Under the pieces are notes generated by a model. It saw only the letters and a program-made list of their open reading frames with translations. It was not told the origin of the DNA and searched no databases. This document shows, piece by piece, positions 1 through 8,880 of a stretch of DNA of 64,000 nt. The DNA comes from Flavobacteriales bacterium (GTDB lineage Bacteria > Bacteroidota > Bacteroidia > Flavobacteriales_E > Vicingaceae): the NCBI GenBank assembly GCA_020635795.1, contig JACJZD010000002.1, forward strand, positions 1 through 64,000, given 5' to 3'. Made by a program: the position numbers and the translations under genes. Positions within the stretch are counted from its first letter, which is position 1, and each line of letters starts with the position of its first letter.

Positions 1-1
1 A

Positions 2-70
2 AAAGGGCTTTATGTAGTGCAAATAAAAGGCAATAAAAGTTCGACTACTTTAAAAGTCATCAAACAATAG
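2..70 (+). CDS. C-terminal end of a T9SS-secreted protein (partial)
   Basis: Reading from base 2 gives 22 residues before the TAG stop. They have the form GLYVVQIKG...KVIKQ, the last strands of a type A T9SS C-terminal sorting domain, which typically ends G-x-Y-x-V-x-I...K-x-x-K/Q. The rest of the gene lies left of the window, so the passenger domain is unknown. The gene downstream also carries this kind of tail, so two T9SS cargo genes stand in tandem on the same strand. The reading is short, but the match to the sorting-domain end is specific. Confidence 0.6.
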   Translation, partial: KGLYVVQIKGNKSSTTLKVIKQ

Positions 71-230
71 CGTTTATTGTAACGTCATTAGTTTTTATTA
101 GCTTCATTCCTGCGTAGGCAGGAAACCTGCATTCCTATGAAAATAGGAAACCAGTTGATATTTTTAGAACTGGATTCCTTGTCTTCACTGCGTTTCGCAA
201 GGAATGACGTAAACGAGGAACAATAAACGC
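70..230. repeat. Hairpin-array repeat element with terminal inverted repeats
   Basis: This fills most of the gene-free stretch 71-256. The outer arms GCGTTTATTGT (70-80) and ACAATAAACGC (220-230) are perfect reverse complements, followed inward by ACGTCATT (82-89) and AATGACGT (203-210). Inside stand four hairpins: TTCCTGC/GCAGGAA (107-113/118-124), TTCCTAT/ATAGGAA (132-138/143-149), CCAGTT/AACTGG (151-156/168-173) and ATTCCTTG/CAAGGAAT (174-181/198-205). A related shorter copy lies at 25923-26002. It resembles the dispersed palindromic units common in Bacteroidota. It has no coding capacity and may also end transcription of the upstream gene. Confidence 0.75.
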
Positions 231-256
231 AAAACATTCATTTAAAACTTAACAAC

Positions 257-3200
257 ATGAAAAAATTTATACCCCATTGTCTTACGGCAATGAAGACCAC
301 AGCATTACTTATGCTGTTGATGGTGTTTTTGCTAAATAGCAACACCATAAAAGCACAATATACCGACGAGTGTTTCGTAGATTCTACCATGTTTCCGCCT
401 TTAGATTCTACAGCACGATTAACTGCTTACAGCCCCAATGGAAGCGACTTTACCCCGCATGGCGAAATGAAAGTACTCATTATTTATGCAGGATTTACCA
501 ATGATAGAGAAACTAATCCAGATACATCTCTTGTATGGCCATACGTTGACCCAGCAGGGATACTCCCAAACGGAAAAACTTTCCCGAAAAATACTGGTGA
601 TTTGTTTTACGACGATTACAGCGATTTTTCGCCAAGCAATACTGATAAAAGCATTTCCAATTTTTATTACCAGATGAGTTTACCCAGTGGTAATCCCTTA
701 AAAATGATAGCCAGTGTTTTTCCTGAGCGAATTAATGTTTTTGTAGACAGTGCTGATTGTAGCGATTATTATGTTTGGAACAATCTTGCTACAAGGGTTT
801 TCGATAGCATACAGGCAAAATATCCTGGTTACGATTTTAGTGCATTCGATAATCGTAAAAATTGGCCGTCCTACCAAACCGACAACAGTTCTTCCAACCA
901 CGATGATCAAATTGATTACGTAGTTCTAATTTGGCGTTATTCACAAAACTGGAGTAAAGACCCTGCTGGCGATTCTACACTTTTTAACAAATGGTTATCT
1001 GGTGGGTCTGTAGCGGATATAGCTGGAGGATATCAGTTTACCGATGCTTTAGGTAACCCTACTTTTGCTGTTAATGCAGGTTTTAGAACACAAAAAGGAT
1101 TTTGGGGTATCTCAAAAACCACCTTTACCCACGAAGTGGCACATACCAACTACTGGGCTCCACATTGCAACAATGCCAACAATGCTGTTGGAAGTTATTT
1201 TTACGGCAATTACGGTTGGGGCATGATGAAAAGTGTTGGTTCTCCAAATGTTTACGATTGTGCCAACGGTTGGGAACGTTGGTACACAGGGTGGATAGAA
1301 TTAACCGCAAACAACAACACGGTATCATCTGATATTAAAAGTGTAAGTGATTTACAAAATGGTGGTGTGTATACACTACACGATTTTATTACAACGGGCG
1401 ATGTTATACGGGTTCGTTTACCACATGATACCACTCAATTTTTATGGTTGGAAAACCATGCAGGTAAAAACATCTTCGACCACCGCAAAGATTATGAGAC
1501 TGATGCACTCGGAACACCTTTACCCATTGCTCCAAGAGGCTTGGTAGCTTATATTGAAGGCACAAGGTATTCAAGAAATTATACTGCACCGACTGGAACA
1601 GGAGTAAATACCATAAAGTATTTGAATGCATTGGGTAATCATGACTTTACTAATCAGTACGCCAACCCTGAGCCTAGAATACCAGAATATTGGGATATCG
1701 CTTACGATTTTCAAAAAGGATTATCCAATCCCTTAGGCTGTCATAACCAATTAACAAAAATCAGAAACGACTTTTATGGTGCTACTGATTCAATTGTTTA
1801 CATAAGTTACACAAATGGAGATAATAGAAACGAGCATCGTGATTTTGTAAAACAAAATGGTGTGCTAACTTTTGGTGATTTAGGCTTTGGCATGAACTTT
1901 CCGCAAGGTGCAAAAGTAGATTTAGGTTCAAATCCTGTAATAACGAACTTACAAATTTACAATACTACTACAAAAAAACTAGCACCAATACATTTGAACG
2001 GCATTTCGTTCGAGGTACTGAGTTACAATGCCGACAGTAGTATTACAGTAAAAATACGGTTAGATGATTATGATGTGAGAAACAATACCAGATATACTGG
2101 GGAAATTGAATTATATCCAAATATCGTATCGTCAGCTAATTATTCCTTAAATATTATAGGTGGTCAATATTTGGATATTGATAAAAGTGGAACCCCAAAT
2201 AGACATAGATTAACAACACAAGGAGACTTTATCAATCCAACCAAACTTACTTGTTTAAACGGTTCTTATGTTCATTTAGAACAGGAGTCTATGATAAATG
2301 TAATTAATGGTAGTACTTTACATCTGTTAACCGGTTCAAAATTAGAGGTTGAATTTGATGCAACTTTGCACATTGGAGCAAACAGTACATTGATAGTAGA
2401 AGACGGGGCAGAAATTAATTTAAAACCAGGTTCATACTTGGTTATTGATGATGGAGCAACGGTAATTTACAAAAACAAGACTGCCAATAAAGGCTTTTTA
2501 GTAGGTTCAACATCATATACAGGTATTCCTGCAAAAGTGTTTGTTTCGGGTAACATTACTTTTGATGCTACTGCTAAATGGGAGCATTATCGTGATGGTT
2601 TTTACAAATTTCATCCTACTCATAGTTTAACTATTCCAAATGCTGTTCCTGTTAAGTTTACAGGTAAAGGTAAAACACGTAAGTTTGTCGAATTAGCAAA
2701 CAACACTACATTAACCCTAAGTAATGTTGATGATGTAGATTGGAACAGTGGTTTGGTACAATATGGAAGTAATTCAAAAATTGTATTGGATGATGTAAAT
2801 TTTACTTCTATAAATGCTACATACAATCCATCAAGTAATCCTCAAACTACAGCTACTGCCTTTGAGATTAACAATCCTCTTCCTACTTTCTTTAACAGTT
2901 GTGATTTTAATAACTTAGGAAAAGGTGTTAAAGTAACCAATGCCAGTTCATTGGTACACATTCAGACAGGTAAATTTACTACCATGAGTACCTATGGTGT
3001 TGAAGTTAGTGATGCTGCTAATTTCAAAATGACTAATGGTTTTGTAAATGGTGCTCAAACAGCATTATATGTGCAAAATTCAAATGTAGTTGAAATTTAC
3101 AGTACTGAATTCAAAAACGCTACTTACGGTGTTAATTTAGAATACGTTTCGGGAGCTTATTTTAGTGGTGCTAACATACAAAGTAACACTACTGGTTTAA

Positions 3201-4288
3201 AAGCTTTAGCCTCACTTGTTTTTTTACGTAATGGTGCCAGAATACATCAGTCGAGTAATTATGGTGTTGAAATCTATGGTAATTATGATGCTGGGCTTGG
3301 TAGCTACAATGCCATGTTAACGATGGGAGATATTGGATGTGGAGCAGTTTACAACAACACCAATGTAGGTATTTTTGGTATTGATGCTTTATTAAACATT
3401 GATGCGGTTCAACATTCTATTGATAGAGGTGACAACATTATTAAACCAAATCGTTTTGATAACAATGGTGGATTCACTTTTGAATTTTGTTATGGAAGCA
3501 GTACTGTAGCTCCTTCACAAATTAATGCTAAAGGTAATTTTTGGGGAGTTAATCCTGCTGATATTCAATCTAATGAATACGTATTTGTAGCAAATGCTTG
3601 TACATCATGGGGTGGAACACCAGTTTACTTGCCATTAATCCATACCGATTATTCTACTTGTGTACCAAACAACACTTGTATGGAGTGTAGTATTGGTGGT
3701 GGTGGCGGAAGCTCATCATCCATGATGTCATCAAGTTCTTCAACCCCAGCAAATTTAGCTGTTCAAACTTCGTTTAAAGAGGCTAATGTACTTTTTGTTG
3801 AAGAGGATAATGCTGCTACAAGAAATGAGTTTACAGATGTTTCTGCCGTATCATTAATTAAAGATACGCTTACTGATACTTGGCAAGGACGTTCGGTTAA
3901 CGATGTATTGTTTAATTTAAATAAAGAAACTGTTCATTTGGTTCAGGTTTCAAAAGCTATTAAGGCGAAAGCCAACAATAGTAACTTAAGAACTATTCAA
4001 GTTGTGGATGATATATTTAAAAATATTCAACCTGAACATGTTGGTACAACATTAACTGTTGCTCTTTATCCAAATCCAACAAATGATAAGTTATTTGTTG
4101 ATTTAGAGAATGAAGGTAATTATTTGTTAGTTATTTATAACATTTCAGGACAAAAAGTAATTGAACAATTACTTACTGATAAACACAATTTGGTTCAAGT
4201 GAATCAATTGCCTGATGGTTTATATATTTATGAACTTTCTGCTCCTAACAGCAATATTGTTAAAGGGAATATTACTATTACCAAGTAA
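257..4288 (+). CDS. Secreted metalloprotease-like, beta-helix T9SS cargo protein
   Basis: This 1343-residue protein begins with a signal peptide (hydrophobic to about residue 32, ending IKAQ). The N-terminal third resembles M6-type secreted zinc proteases, with an HEVAH motif at residues 292-296. The next histidine is H303, one residue beyond the usual HExxHxxGxxH spacing, so activity is uncertain. Residues about 680-1130 are rich in short G/N/T beta repeats (SGANI, VSGAYF, NVVEIYSTEF), typical of a right-handed parallel beta helix. A Gly/Ser linker (about 1152-1168) follows, and residues 1267-1343 form a type A T9SS sorting domain (YPNPTNDKLFV...GLYIYEL...ITK). ATG at 257 is used; a second in-frame ATG at 290 would leave a shorter n-region. 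It is probably surface-attached or released. Confidence 0.75.
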   Translation: MKKFIPHCLTAMKTTALLMLLMVFLLNSNTIKAQYTDECFVDSTMFPPLDSTARLTAYSPNGSDFTPHGEMKVLIIYAGFTNDRETNPDTSLVWPYVDPAGILPNGKTFPKNTGDLFYDDYSDFSPSNTDKSISNFYYQMSLPSGNPLKMIASVFPERINVFVDSADCSDYYVWNNLATRVFDSIQAKYPGYDFSAFDNRKNWPSYQTDNSSSNHDDQIDYVVLIWRYSQNWSKDPAGDSTLFNKWLSGGSVADIAGGYQFTDALGNPTFAVNAGFRTQKGFWGISKTTFTHEVAHTNYWAPHCNNANNAVGSYFYGNYGWGMMKSVGSPNVYDCANGWERWYTGWIELTANNNTVSSDIKSVSDLQNGGVYTLHDFITTGDVIRVRLPHDTTQFLWLENHAGKNIFDHRKDYETDALGTPLPIAPRGLVAYIEGTRYSRNYTAPTGTGVNTIKYLNALGNHDFTNQYANPEPRIPEYWDIAYDFQKGLSNPLGCHNQLTKIRNDFYGATDSIVYISYTNGDNRNEHRDFVKQNGVLTFGDLGFGMNFPQGAKVDLGSNPVITNLQIYNTTTKKLAPIHLNGISFEVLSYNADSSITVKIRLDDYDVRNNTRYTGEIELYPNIVSSANYSLNIIGGQYLDIDKSGTPNRHRLTTQGDFINPTKLTCLNGSYVHLEQESMINVINGSTLHLLTGSKLEVEFDATLHIGANSTLIVEDGAEINLKPGSYLVIDDGATVIYKNKTANKGFLVGSTSYTGIPAKVFVSGNITFDATAKWEHYRDGFYKFHPTHSLTIPNAVPVKFTGKGKTRKFVELANNTTLTLSNVDDVDWNSGLVQYGSNSKIVLDDVNFTSINATYNPSSNPQTTATAFEINNPLPTFFNSCDFNNLGKGVKVTNASSLVHIQTGKFTTMSTYGVEVSDAANFKMTNGFVNGAQTALYVQNSNVVEIYSTEFKNATYGVNLEYVSGAYFSGANIQSNTTGLKALASLVFLRNGARIHQSSNYGVEIYGNYDAGLGSYNAMLTMGDIGCGAVYNNTNVGIFGIDALLNIDAVQHSIDRGDNIIKPNRFDNNGGFTFEFCYGSSTVAPSQINAKGNFWGVNPADIQSNEYVFVANACTSWGGTPVYLPLIHTDYSTCVPNNTCMECSIGGGGGSSSSMMSSSSSTPANLAVQTSFKEANVLFVEEDNAATRNEFTDVSAVSLIKDTLTDTWQGRSVNDVLFNLNKETVHLVQVSKAIKAKANNSNLRTIQVVDDIFKNIQPEHVGTTLTVALYPNPTNDKLFVDLENEGNYLLVIYNISGQKVIEQLLTDKHNLVQVNQLPDGLYIYELSAPNSNIVKGNITITK

Positions 4289-4301
4289 TCTTCTTTAAAG
4301 G

Positions 4302-4331
4302 AAAGGCTGCTCAAAAGAGCAGCCTTTTTTT
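4302..4331 (+). terminator. Intrinsic terminator after the metalloprotease-like gene
   Basis: An 11-bp perfect stem AAAGGCTGCTC/GAGCAGCCTTT with an AAAA loop is followed by a run of seven to eight T. It starts 13 bases after the stop codon at 4288. Confidence 0.85.
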
Positions 4332-4396
4332 GTTTCCATAAGTGTATCATATACAACATAAAAAGTTATTTTTGGAGTCTACTTAACTAAAACACC

Positions 4397-7300
4397 ATGA
4401 AAAAATATTTGTTGATGCTTGTTTTATTGGGTTTTGTTGTTGCAACAAAAGCTCAAGAAACCTTTGTTACCAATGGAACAAAGAATAAAATTCAAAATTT
4501 TTATGCGTTTAAAAATGCCACCATTTTTAAAGATTATCAAACCAAAATCGAAAATGGTATTTTAATCATTCAAGATGGAAAAGTAATTGAGGTTGGCGAT
4601 GCAGCTTCGGTAAAAATTCCAGCTAATGCTGTGGTGTATGATGTAAAAGGTAAATTTATTTACCCTTCGCTAATCGATTTGTATTCGGATTATGGAATGC
4701 CAAAAGCAGAAAAAGACTCAAAACCAAATTTCCAGCAACAATTCGACTCGAACAAAAAAGGAGCATACAACTGGAATCAAGCAGTTCATCCTGAAATTGA
4801 ATCGGGACAATTATTTACTGTTGACAATAAAAAGGCTGAAGAATTAAGAAAATTAGGGTTTGGTACAGTATTAACTCACCAACAAGACGGAATTATTAGA
4901 GGAACATCTGCTTTAGTAACCTTATCGGATGGATTGGCAAACGAAGTAGTTATTAATGACAAGGTTGCTTCACACTTATCCTTTGATAAAGGAACTTCTA
5001 CCCAAGATTATCCTGGTTCGTTAATGGGAACAATAGCGTTAATTAGACAAACTTACTACGATGTTGATTGGTATTTTAACAACAAAAATTTACCAGAATA
5101 CAATATTTCATTAGCCAAAATGGTTGAAAACTGGGAGTTGCCTTCAATTTTTGAAGTTAAAGATAAATTGGACATTTTACGTGCCGATAAAATTGGCGAT
5201 GAGTTTGAAATGCAGTACATTTTTAAAGGAAATGGCGATGAATATGAAAGAATAAGTGAAATAAAAGCGACTGGTGGAAAGTTAATTGTTCCAGTAAATT
5301 TTCATGAAGCGTATGATGTGGCTGATCCTTATGAAGCGATGTTGGTTCCATTAAGAGATTTAAAACATTGGGAATTGGCACCATATAACTTAGGAATTAT
5401 TGCGAGTAATCAAGTAGAATTTTCGATTACGATCGCTGGATTAAAAAACCAAAAAGATTTTTTTACCAACTTAAGAAAAGCGATAAAAAATGGTTTATCA
5501 GAGCAAGATGCGTTGAAAGCATTAACCTATTCGCCAGCAAATTTTATTAATGCGTACGAAACGGTTGGTAGTCTAGAAAAAAACAAGTTTGCTAATTTCA
5601 TCATTACATCATCAAACCTTTTTGATGAAAAAAATGTGCTATATGAAAACTGGATTCGCGGCAAAAAATTTATGATAAATGACTATAATACCATAGACGT
5701 AAGGGGAAACTATCATTTAAAAATTCAAGATAAAATATACGATCTTAATGTAAAAGGAGAAATTGAAAAACCAAGTGGAGAAATTAAGTTGGTTGCAAAA
5801 AACGATAGTGCTGGTTTTGATACTACCAACATTTCGGTAACCATTAAAGTACAAGACCATAACATTACGTTAAGCTTTAACCCGAACGATGAATTTTCAA
5901 AAAACATCATCAGATTGAGTGGGTATGTAAATCACAATAGTGTTATTTGGGAAGGAAAAGGACAGCTGAATAATGGTGAATGGTTAGGCTGGTCGGCAAT
6001 TAAAGGCGACAACTTTAAAGATAAAAAAGAAGATAAAAAAGAAGAAACCGATTCATTGGTTGTACCTAAAATGTATTTTCCAAACATGGCTTATGGCTTT
6101 GATTCAATACCCAAAGCTAAAATGTTGCTTATTAAAAACACTACCGTTTGGACAAACGAGCAAGAAGGTATTTTAAAAAATACTGATGTGTTATTAAAAG
6201 ATGGAAAAATAGCTCAAATAGGAAAAGGTATAGTTGCCGACAGTGCTGAAGTGGTTGATGGCACAAACAAACACTTAACAGCTGGTATAATTGATGAGCA
6301 TTCGCACATTGCAATTAGTAGAGGTGTAAACGAATGCACTCAAGCGGTAACTGCTGAGGTTAGTATTGCTGATGTGGTAGATTGTGATGATATAAATATT
6401 TATCGCCAATTAGCTGGAGGAGTTGTTGCTTCGCAATTGTTGCATGGCTCATGTAACCCTATTGGTGGACAGTCGGCACTAATAAAGTTGAAATGGGGAA
6501 GTAGCCCAGAAGAAATGAAGATTAAAGATACCGATGGGTTTATCAAATTTGCTTTGGGTGAAAATGTAAAACAATCGAACTGGGGACCATTTAATCGTTC
6601 TCGTTTTCCTCAAACCAGAATGGGTGTAGAACAAGTTTATTTCGATGCGTTTATTCGTGCAAAAGAGTACCAATCTATTTGGGATAAATATGCAGGCTTG
6701 ACTCCTGCACAAAAAAATACAGTAATTGCTCCAAGAATTGATTTAGAAATGGAAACCATTAACGAAATTTTAAATAAAGAACGATTTATCTCGTGCCACT
6801 CTTATGTGCAGTCAGAGATAAACATGTTAATGCATGTTGGCGATTCGATGGGTTTTAGAGTAAATACGTTTACACATATTTTGGAAGGATATAAAGTTGC
6901 TGATAAAATGAAAAAACATGGTGCTGGTGGTTCAACATTCTCTGATTGGTGGGCCTATAAGTTTGAGGTTAACGACGCTATTCCGTATAATGGTGCAATT
7001 ATGCACAAACAAGGGGTTTTAACTGCATTTAATTCTGATGATGCAGAAATGGGGAGAAGGTTAAATCAAGAAGCTGCAAAAGCTGTAAAATATGGAGGGG
7101 TAAGTGAAGAAGAAGCATTAAAATTTGTAACCTTAAATCCTGCTAAACTGTTGCACTTAGACGATAAAATGGGAAGTATTAAAGTTGGTAAGAGTGCTGA
7201 TGTAGTTCTATGGACAGACAATCCTTTATCGGTTTACGCAACGGTTGAAAAAACCATTATTGAAGGTGTGGTTTATTTTGATAGAAAGACTGATGAAGCA

Positions 7301-7435
7301 CTTCAAAAAAGGAATGCACTCGAAAAAAATAGATTAATAGAAAAAATGTTGGACGTTAAAAAAGAGGGTGGTAAAACTAAAAAACCTCAGGCTAAACCAA
7401 AACTATTGTATCACTGCGATACTGTTGGAGAGTAA
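4397..7435 (+). CDS. Exported tandem amidohydrolase-family protein
   Basis: The 1012-residue protein has a signal peptide (ends TKAQ, about residue 19) and two amidohydrolase-like halves. The second half (about 575-1000) resembles imidazolonepropionase-type amidohydrolases. It has metal-site candidates H635-x-H637 (EHSHIAI), H801 (ISCHSY), H827 (FTHILEG) and D881 (NSDDAEMG), and ends with the usual GSIKVGKSADVVLW strand. The first half (about 28-430) keeps the fold signature (GKFIYPSLIDLYSDYG, GSLEKNKFANFII) but has no HxH, so it is probably non-catalytic. The next gene encodes another family member lacking HxH. Related Bacteroidota proteins are usually named only amidohydrolase, and the substrate is unknown. 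It probably acts in the periplasm. Confidence 0.8.
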   Translation: MKKYLLMLVLLGFVVATKAQETFVTNGTKNKIQNFYAFKNATIFKDYQTKIENGILIIQDGKVIEVGDAASVKIPANAVVYDVKGKFIYPSLIDLYSDYGMPKAEKDSKPNFQQQFDSNKKGAYNWNQAVHPEIESGQLFTVDNKKAEELRKLGFGTVLTHQQDGIIRGTSALVTLSDGLANEVVINDKVASHLSFDKGTSTQDYPGSLMGTIALIRQTYYDVDWYFNNKNLPEYNISLAKMVENWELPSIFEVKDKLDILRADKIGDEFEMQYIFKGNGDEYERISEIKATGGKLIVPVNFHEAYDVADPYEAMLVPLRDLKHWELAPYNLGIIASNQVEFSITIAGLKNQKDFFTNLRKAIKNGLSEQDALKALTYSPANFINAYETVGSLEKNKFANFIITSSNLFDEKNVLYENWIRGKKFMINDYNTIDVRGNYHLKIQDKIYDLNVKGEIEKPSGEIKLVAKNDSAGFDTTNISVTIKVQDHNITLSFNPNDEFSKNIIRLSGYVNHNSVIWEGKGQLNNGEWLGWSAIKGDNFKDKKEDKKEETDSLVVPKMYFPNMAYGFDSIPKAKMLLIKNTTVWTNEQEGILKNTDVLLKDGKIAQIGKGIVADSAEVVDGTNKHLTAGIIDEHSHIAISRGVNECTQAVTAEVSIADVVDCDDINIYRQLAGGVVASQLLHGSCNPIGGQSALIKLKWGSSPEEMKIKDTDGFIKFALGENVKQSNWGPFNRSRFPQTRMGVEQVYFDAFIRAKEYQSIWDKYAGLTPAQKNTVIAPRIDLEMETINEILNKERFISCHSYVQSEINMLMHVGDSMGFRVNTFTHILEGYKVADKMKKHGAGGSTFSDWWAYKFEVNDAIPYNGAIMHKQGVLTAFNSDDAEMGRRLNQEAAKAVKYGGVSEEEALKFVTLNPAKLLHLDDKMGSIKVGKSADVVLWTDNPLSVYATVEKTIIEGVVYFDRKTDEALQKRNALEKNRLIEKMLDVKKEGGKTKKPQAKPKLLYHCDTVGE

Positions 7436-7436
7436 C

Positions 7437-7495
7437 TCCCCTCCTAACCTCCCCAAAGGGGAGGGACTTCCCCTCTTGAGAGGGGTTAGGGGTGT
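7437..7495. repeat. Double-hairpin dispersed repeat (complete copy)
   Basis: The outer arms CCTAACC (7443-7449) and GGTTAGG (7484-7490) enclose two hairpins: CCTCCCC-AAA-GGGGAGG (7448-7464) and CCCCTCT-TG-AGAGGGG (7470-7485). It is C/G-rich, unlike its A+T-rich surroundings. Partial copies occur at 13065-13092 (first hairpin only) and 24985-25016 (second hairpin only). Confidence 0.75.
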
Positions 7496-7524
7496 GTAAA
7501 GAGATGTTAAATAAATTCAAAACC

Positions 7525-8823
7525 ATGAAAACAAAATATAAAATACGAGTAACTACTTTCTGCTTTCTTCTTTTAACTTTCAACTGTATTGCACAAGTTG
7601 AAACTCCAGCTCCAAAACACAGTAAAACGGTGTTGTTAATGGGAGGAATAGCACACATCGGAAACGGGACAGTTATAGAAAATTCTGTTATTGCCTTTAA
7701 AGATGGTAAGCTTACTATGGTTGCTGATGCACGAGTTGTAAAATTAGATGGAAGTGCTTTTGATACTACCATTAGTATTTCTGGCAAACATGTATATCCT
7801 GGTATTATTGCACCAAATTCAACCTTAGGATTGGTAGAAATAGATGCGGTTAGAGCAACAGAAGACATGAACGAAGCAGGAAATTATACGCCCCATGTTC
7901 GTTCTATAATTGCTTATAATGCGGAATCTAAAATTACTACTACAGTTAGAAGCAACGGAGTTTTAATGGGACAAATAACCCCTCGTGGCAATGTTGTTTC
8001 TGGAACATCATCTATTGTTCAATTCGATGCTTGGAACTGGGAAGATGCTGCTTACAAACTTGATGACGGCATCCATATTAATTGGCACAACATGTTTAAC
8101 CGTTGGACTGGTAAAGCAGATGAAAAATATACCGAACGTATCAATGAATTGAAAGATTTTTTTACTGATGCTTTGGCTTATTCTAAAGTAAAAAACCACT
8201 TAGAAAAAAACTTGCGTTTTGAATCTATGCGAGGATTGTTTAATGGAACTCAAACATTGTTTATTCATACCAACTATGTAAAAGAGATAACAGACGCCGT
8301 TTATTTTGCAAAAGAAAACAACATTAGTAAAATGGTAATTGTTGGTGGCTATGATGCTTGGATGGTGGCTGACATGTTAAAAGATAATAAAGTAGCTGTA
8401 ATTTTAAGAAGAGTTCATGAATTACCTGTGAGCGAAGATGATGATATTTATTTGCCATACAAATTGCCAAAAAAATTGGTTGATGCAGGAGTGTTGGTTT
8501 GTTTAGAAAATTCTGGAGATATGGAGGCTATGGGGACACGTAACTTGCCTTTTTATGCAGGCACAGCTACTGCTTATGGGTTAAGCAAAGAAGAAGCTTT
8601 AATGTTAATTACGCTGAACACAGCAAAAATTTTAGGGATAGATGCTACAACAGGTAGTTTGGAGCCAGGTAAAGATGCCACATTTTTTATCTCTACTGGC
8701 GATGCCTTAGATGTTAAAACAAACAATGTTGAGCAAGCTTATATTCAAGGTCGATTTATTGATTTAGACAACCACCAAAAGAAATTGTACCGAAAGTATA
8801 GTGATAAGTACGAAACTAATTAA
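7525..8823 (+). CDS. Exported amidohydrolase-family protein lacking HxH
   Basis: This is a 432-residue protein from ATG 7525. The reading frame is open from 7492, but the upstream ATGs give a hydrophilic leader that would bury the signal peptide (MKTKYKIRVTTFCFLLLTFNCIAQ). The amidohydrolase frame is recognisable: an N-terminal beta sandwich (GNGTVIENSVIAFKDGKLTMV), GKHVYPGIIAPNS where HxH should be, and a C-terminal GSLEPGKDATFFI. The usual metal ligands after PG are replaced by APNS, so catalysis by the classical mechanism is unlikely. It follows the tandem amidohydrolase on the same strand across a repeat of about 60 bases, and may be a partner subunit or an independent lineage. Confidence 0.75.
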   Translation: MKTKYKIRVTTFCFLLLTFNCIAQVETPAPKHSKTVLLMGGIAHIGNGTVIENSVIAFKDGKLTMVADARVVKLDGSAFDTTISISGKHVYPGIIAPNSTLGLVEIDAVRATEDMNEAGNYTPHVRSIIAYNAESKITTTVRSNGVLMGQITPRGNVVSGTSSIVQFDAWNWEDAAYKLDDGIHINWHNMFNRWTGKADEKYTERINELKDFFTDALAYSKVKNHLEKNLRFESMRGLFNGTQTLFIHTNYVKEITDAVYFAKENNISKMVIVGGYDAWMVADMLKDNKVAVILRRVHELPVSEDDDIYLPYKLPKKLVDAGVLVCLENSGDMEAMGTRNLPFYAGTATAYGLSKEEALMLITLNTAKILGIDATTGSLEPGKDATFFISTGDALDVKTNNVEQAYIQGRFIDLDNHQKKLYRKYSDKYETN

Positions 8824-8832
8824 GCAACAAAA

Positions 8833-8856
8833 AAGCAGGAAGAATTCTTCCTGCTT
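8833..8856 (-). terminator. Terminator for the minus-strand lipoprotein gene
   Basis: AAGCAGGAAGAA/TTCTTCCTGCTT is a perfect palindrome, flanked on the minus-strand 3' side by a T run (AACAAAAAA on the plus strand). It sits between two convergent genes and could act both ways, but the T run favours minus-strand transcription. Confidence 0.75.
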
Positions 8857-8880
8857 AATCGTCTTTAGTTAATTAATCTA

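Noticed and set aside
1..256. The 5' gap considered as holding a tRNA or small RNA gene
   Set aside because: The hairpins do not form a tRNA: no T-loop GTTCRANNC, no CCA-end geometry; the related copy at 25923 shows it is a repeat.
7392..7868. 158-residue open frame on the minus strand
   Set aside because: It runs antisense through the signal peptide and N-terminus of the amidohydrolase gene and across the double-hairpin repeat; the composition is that of a shadow frame and no family pattern is visible.
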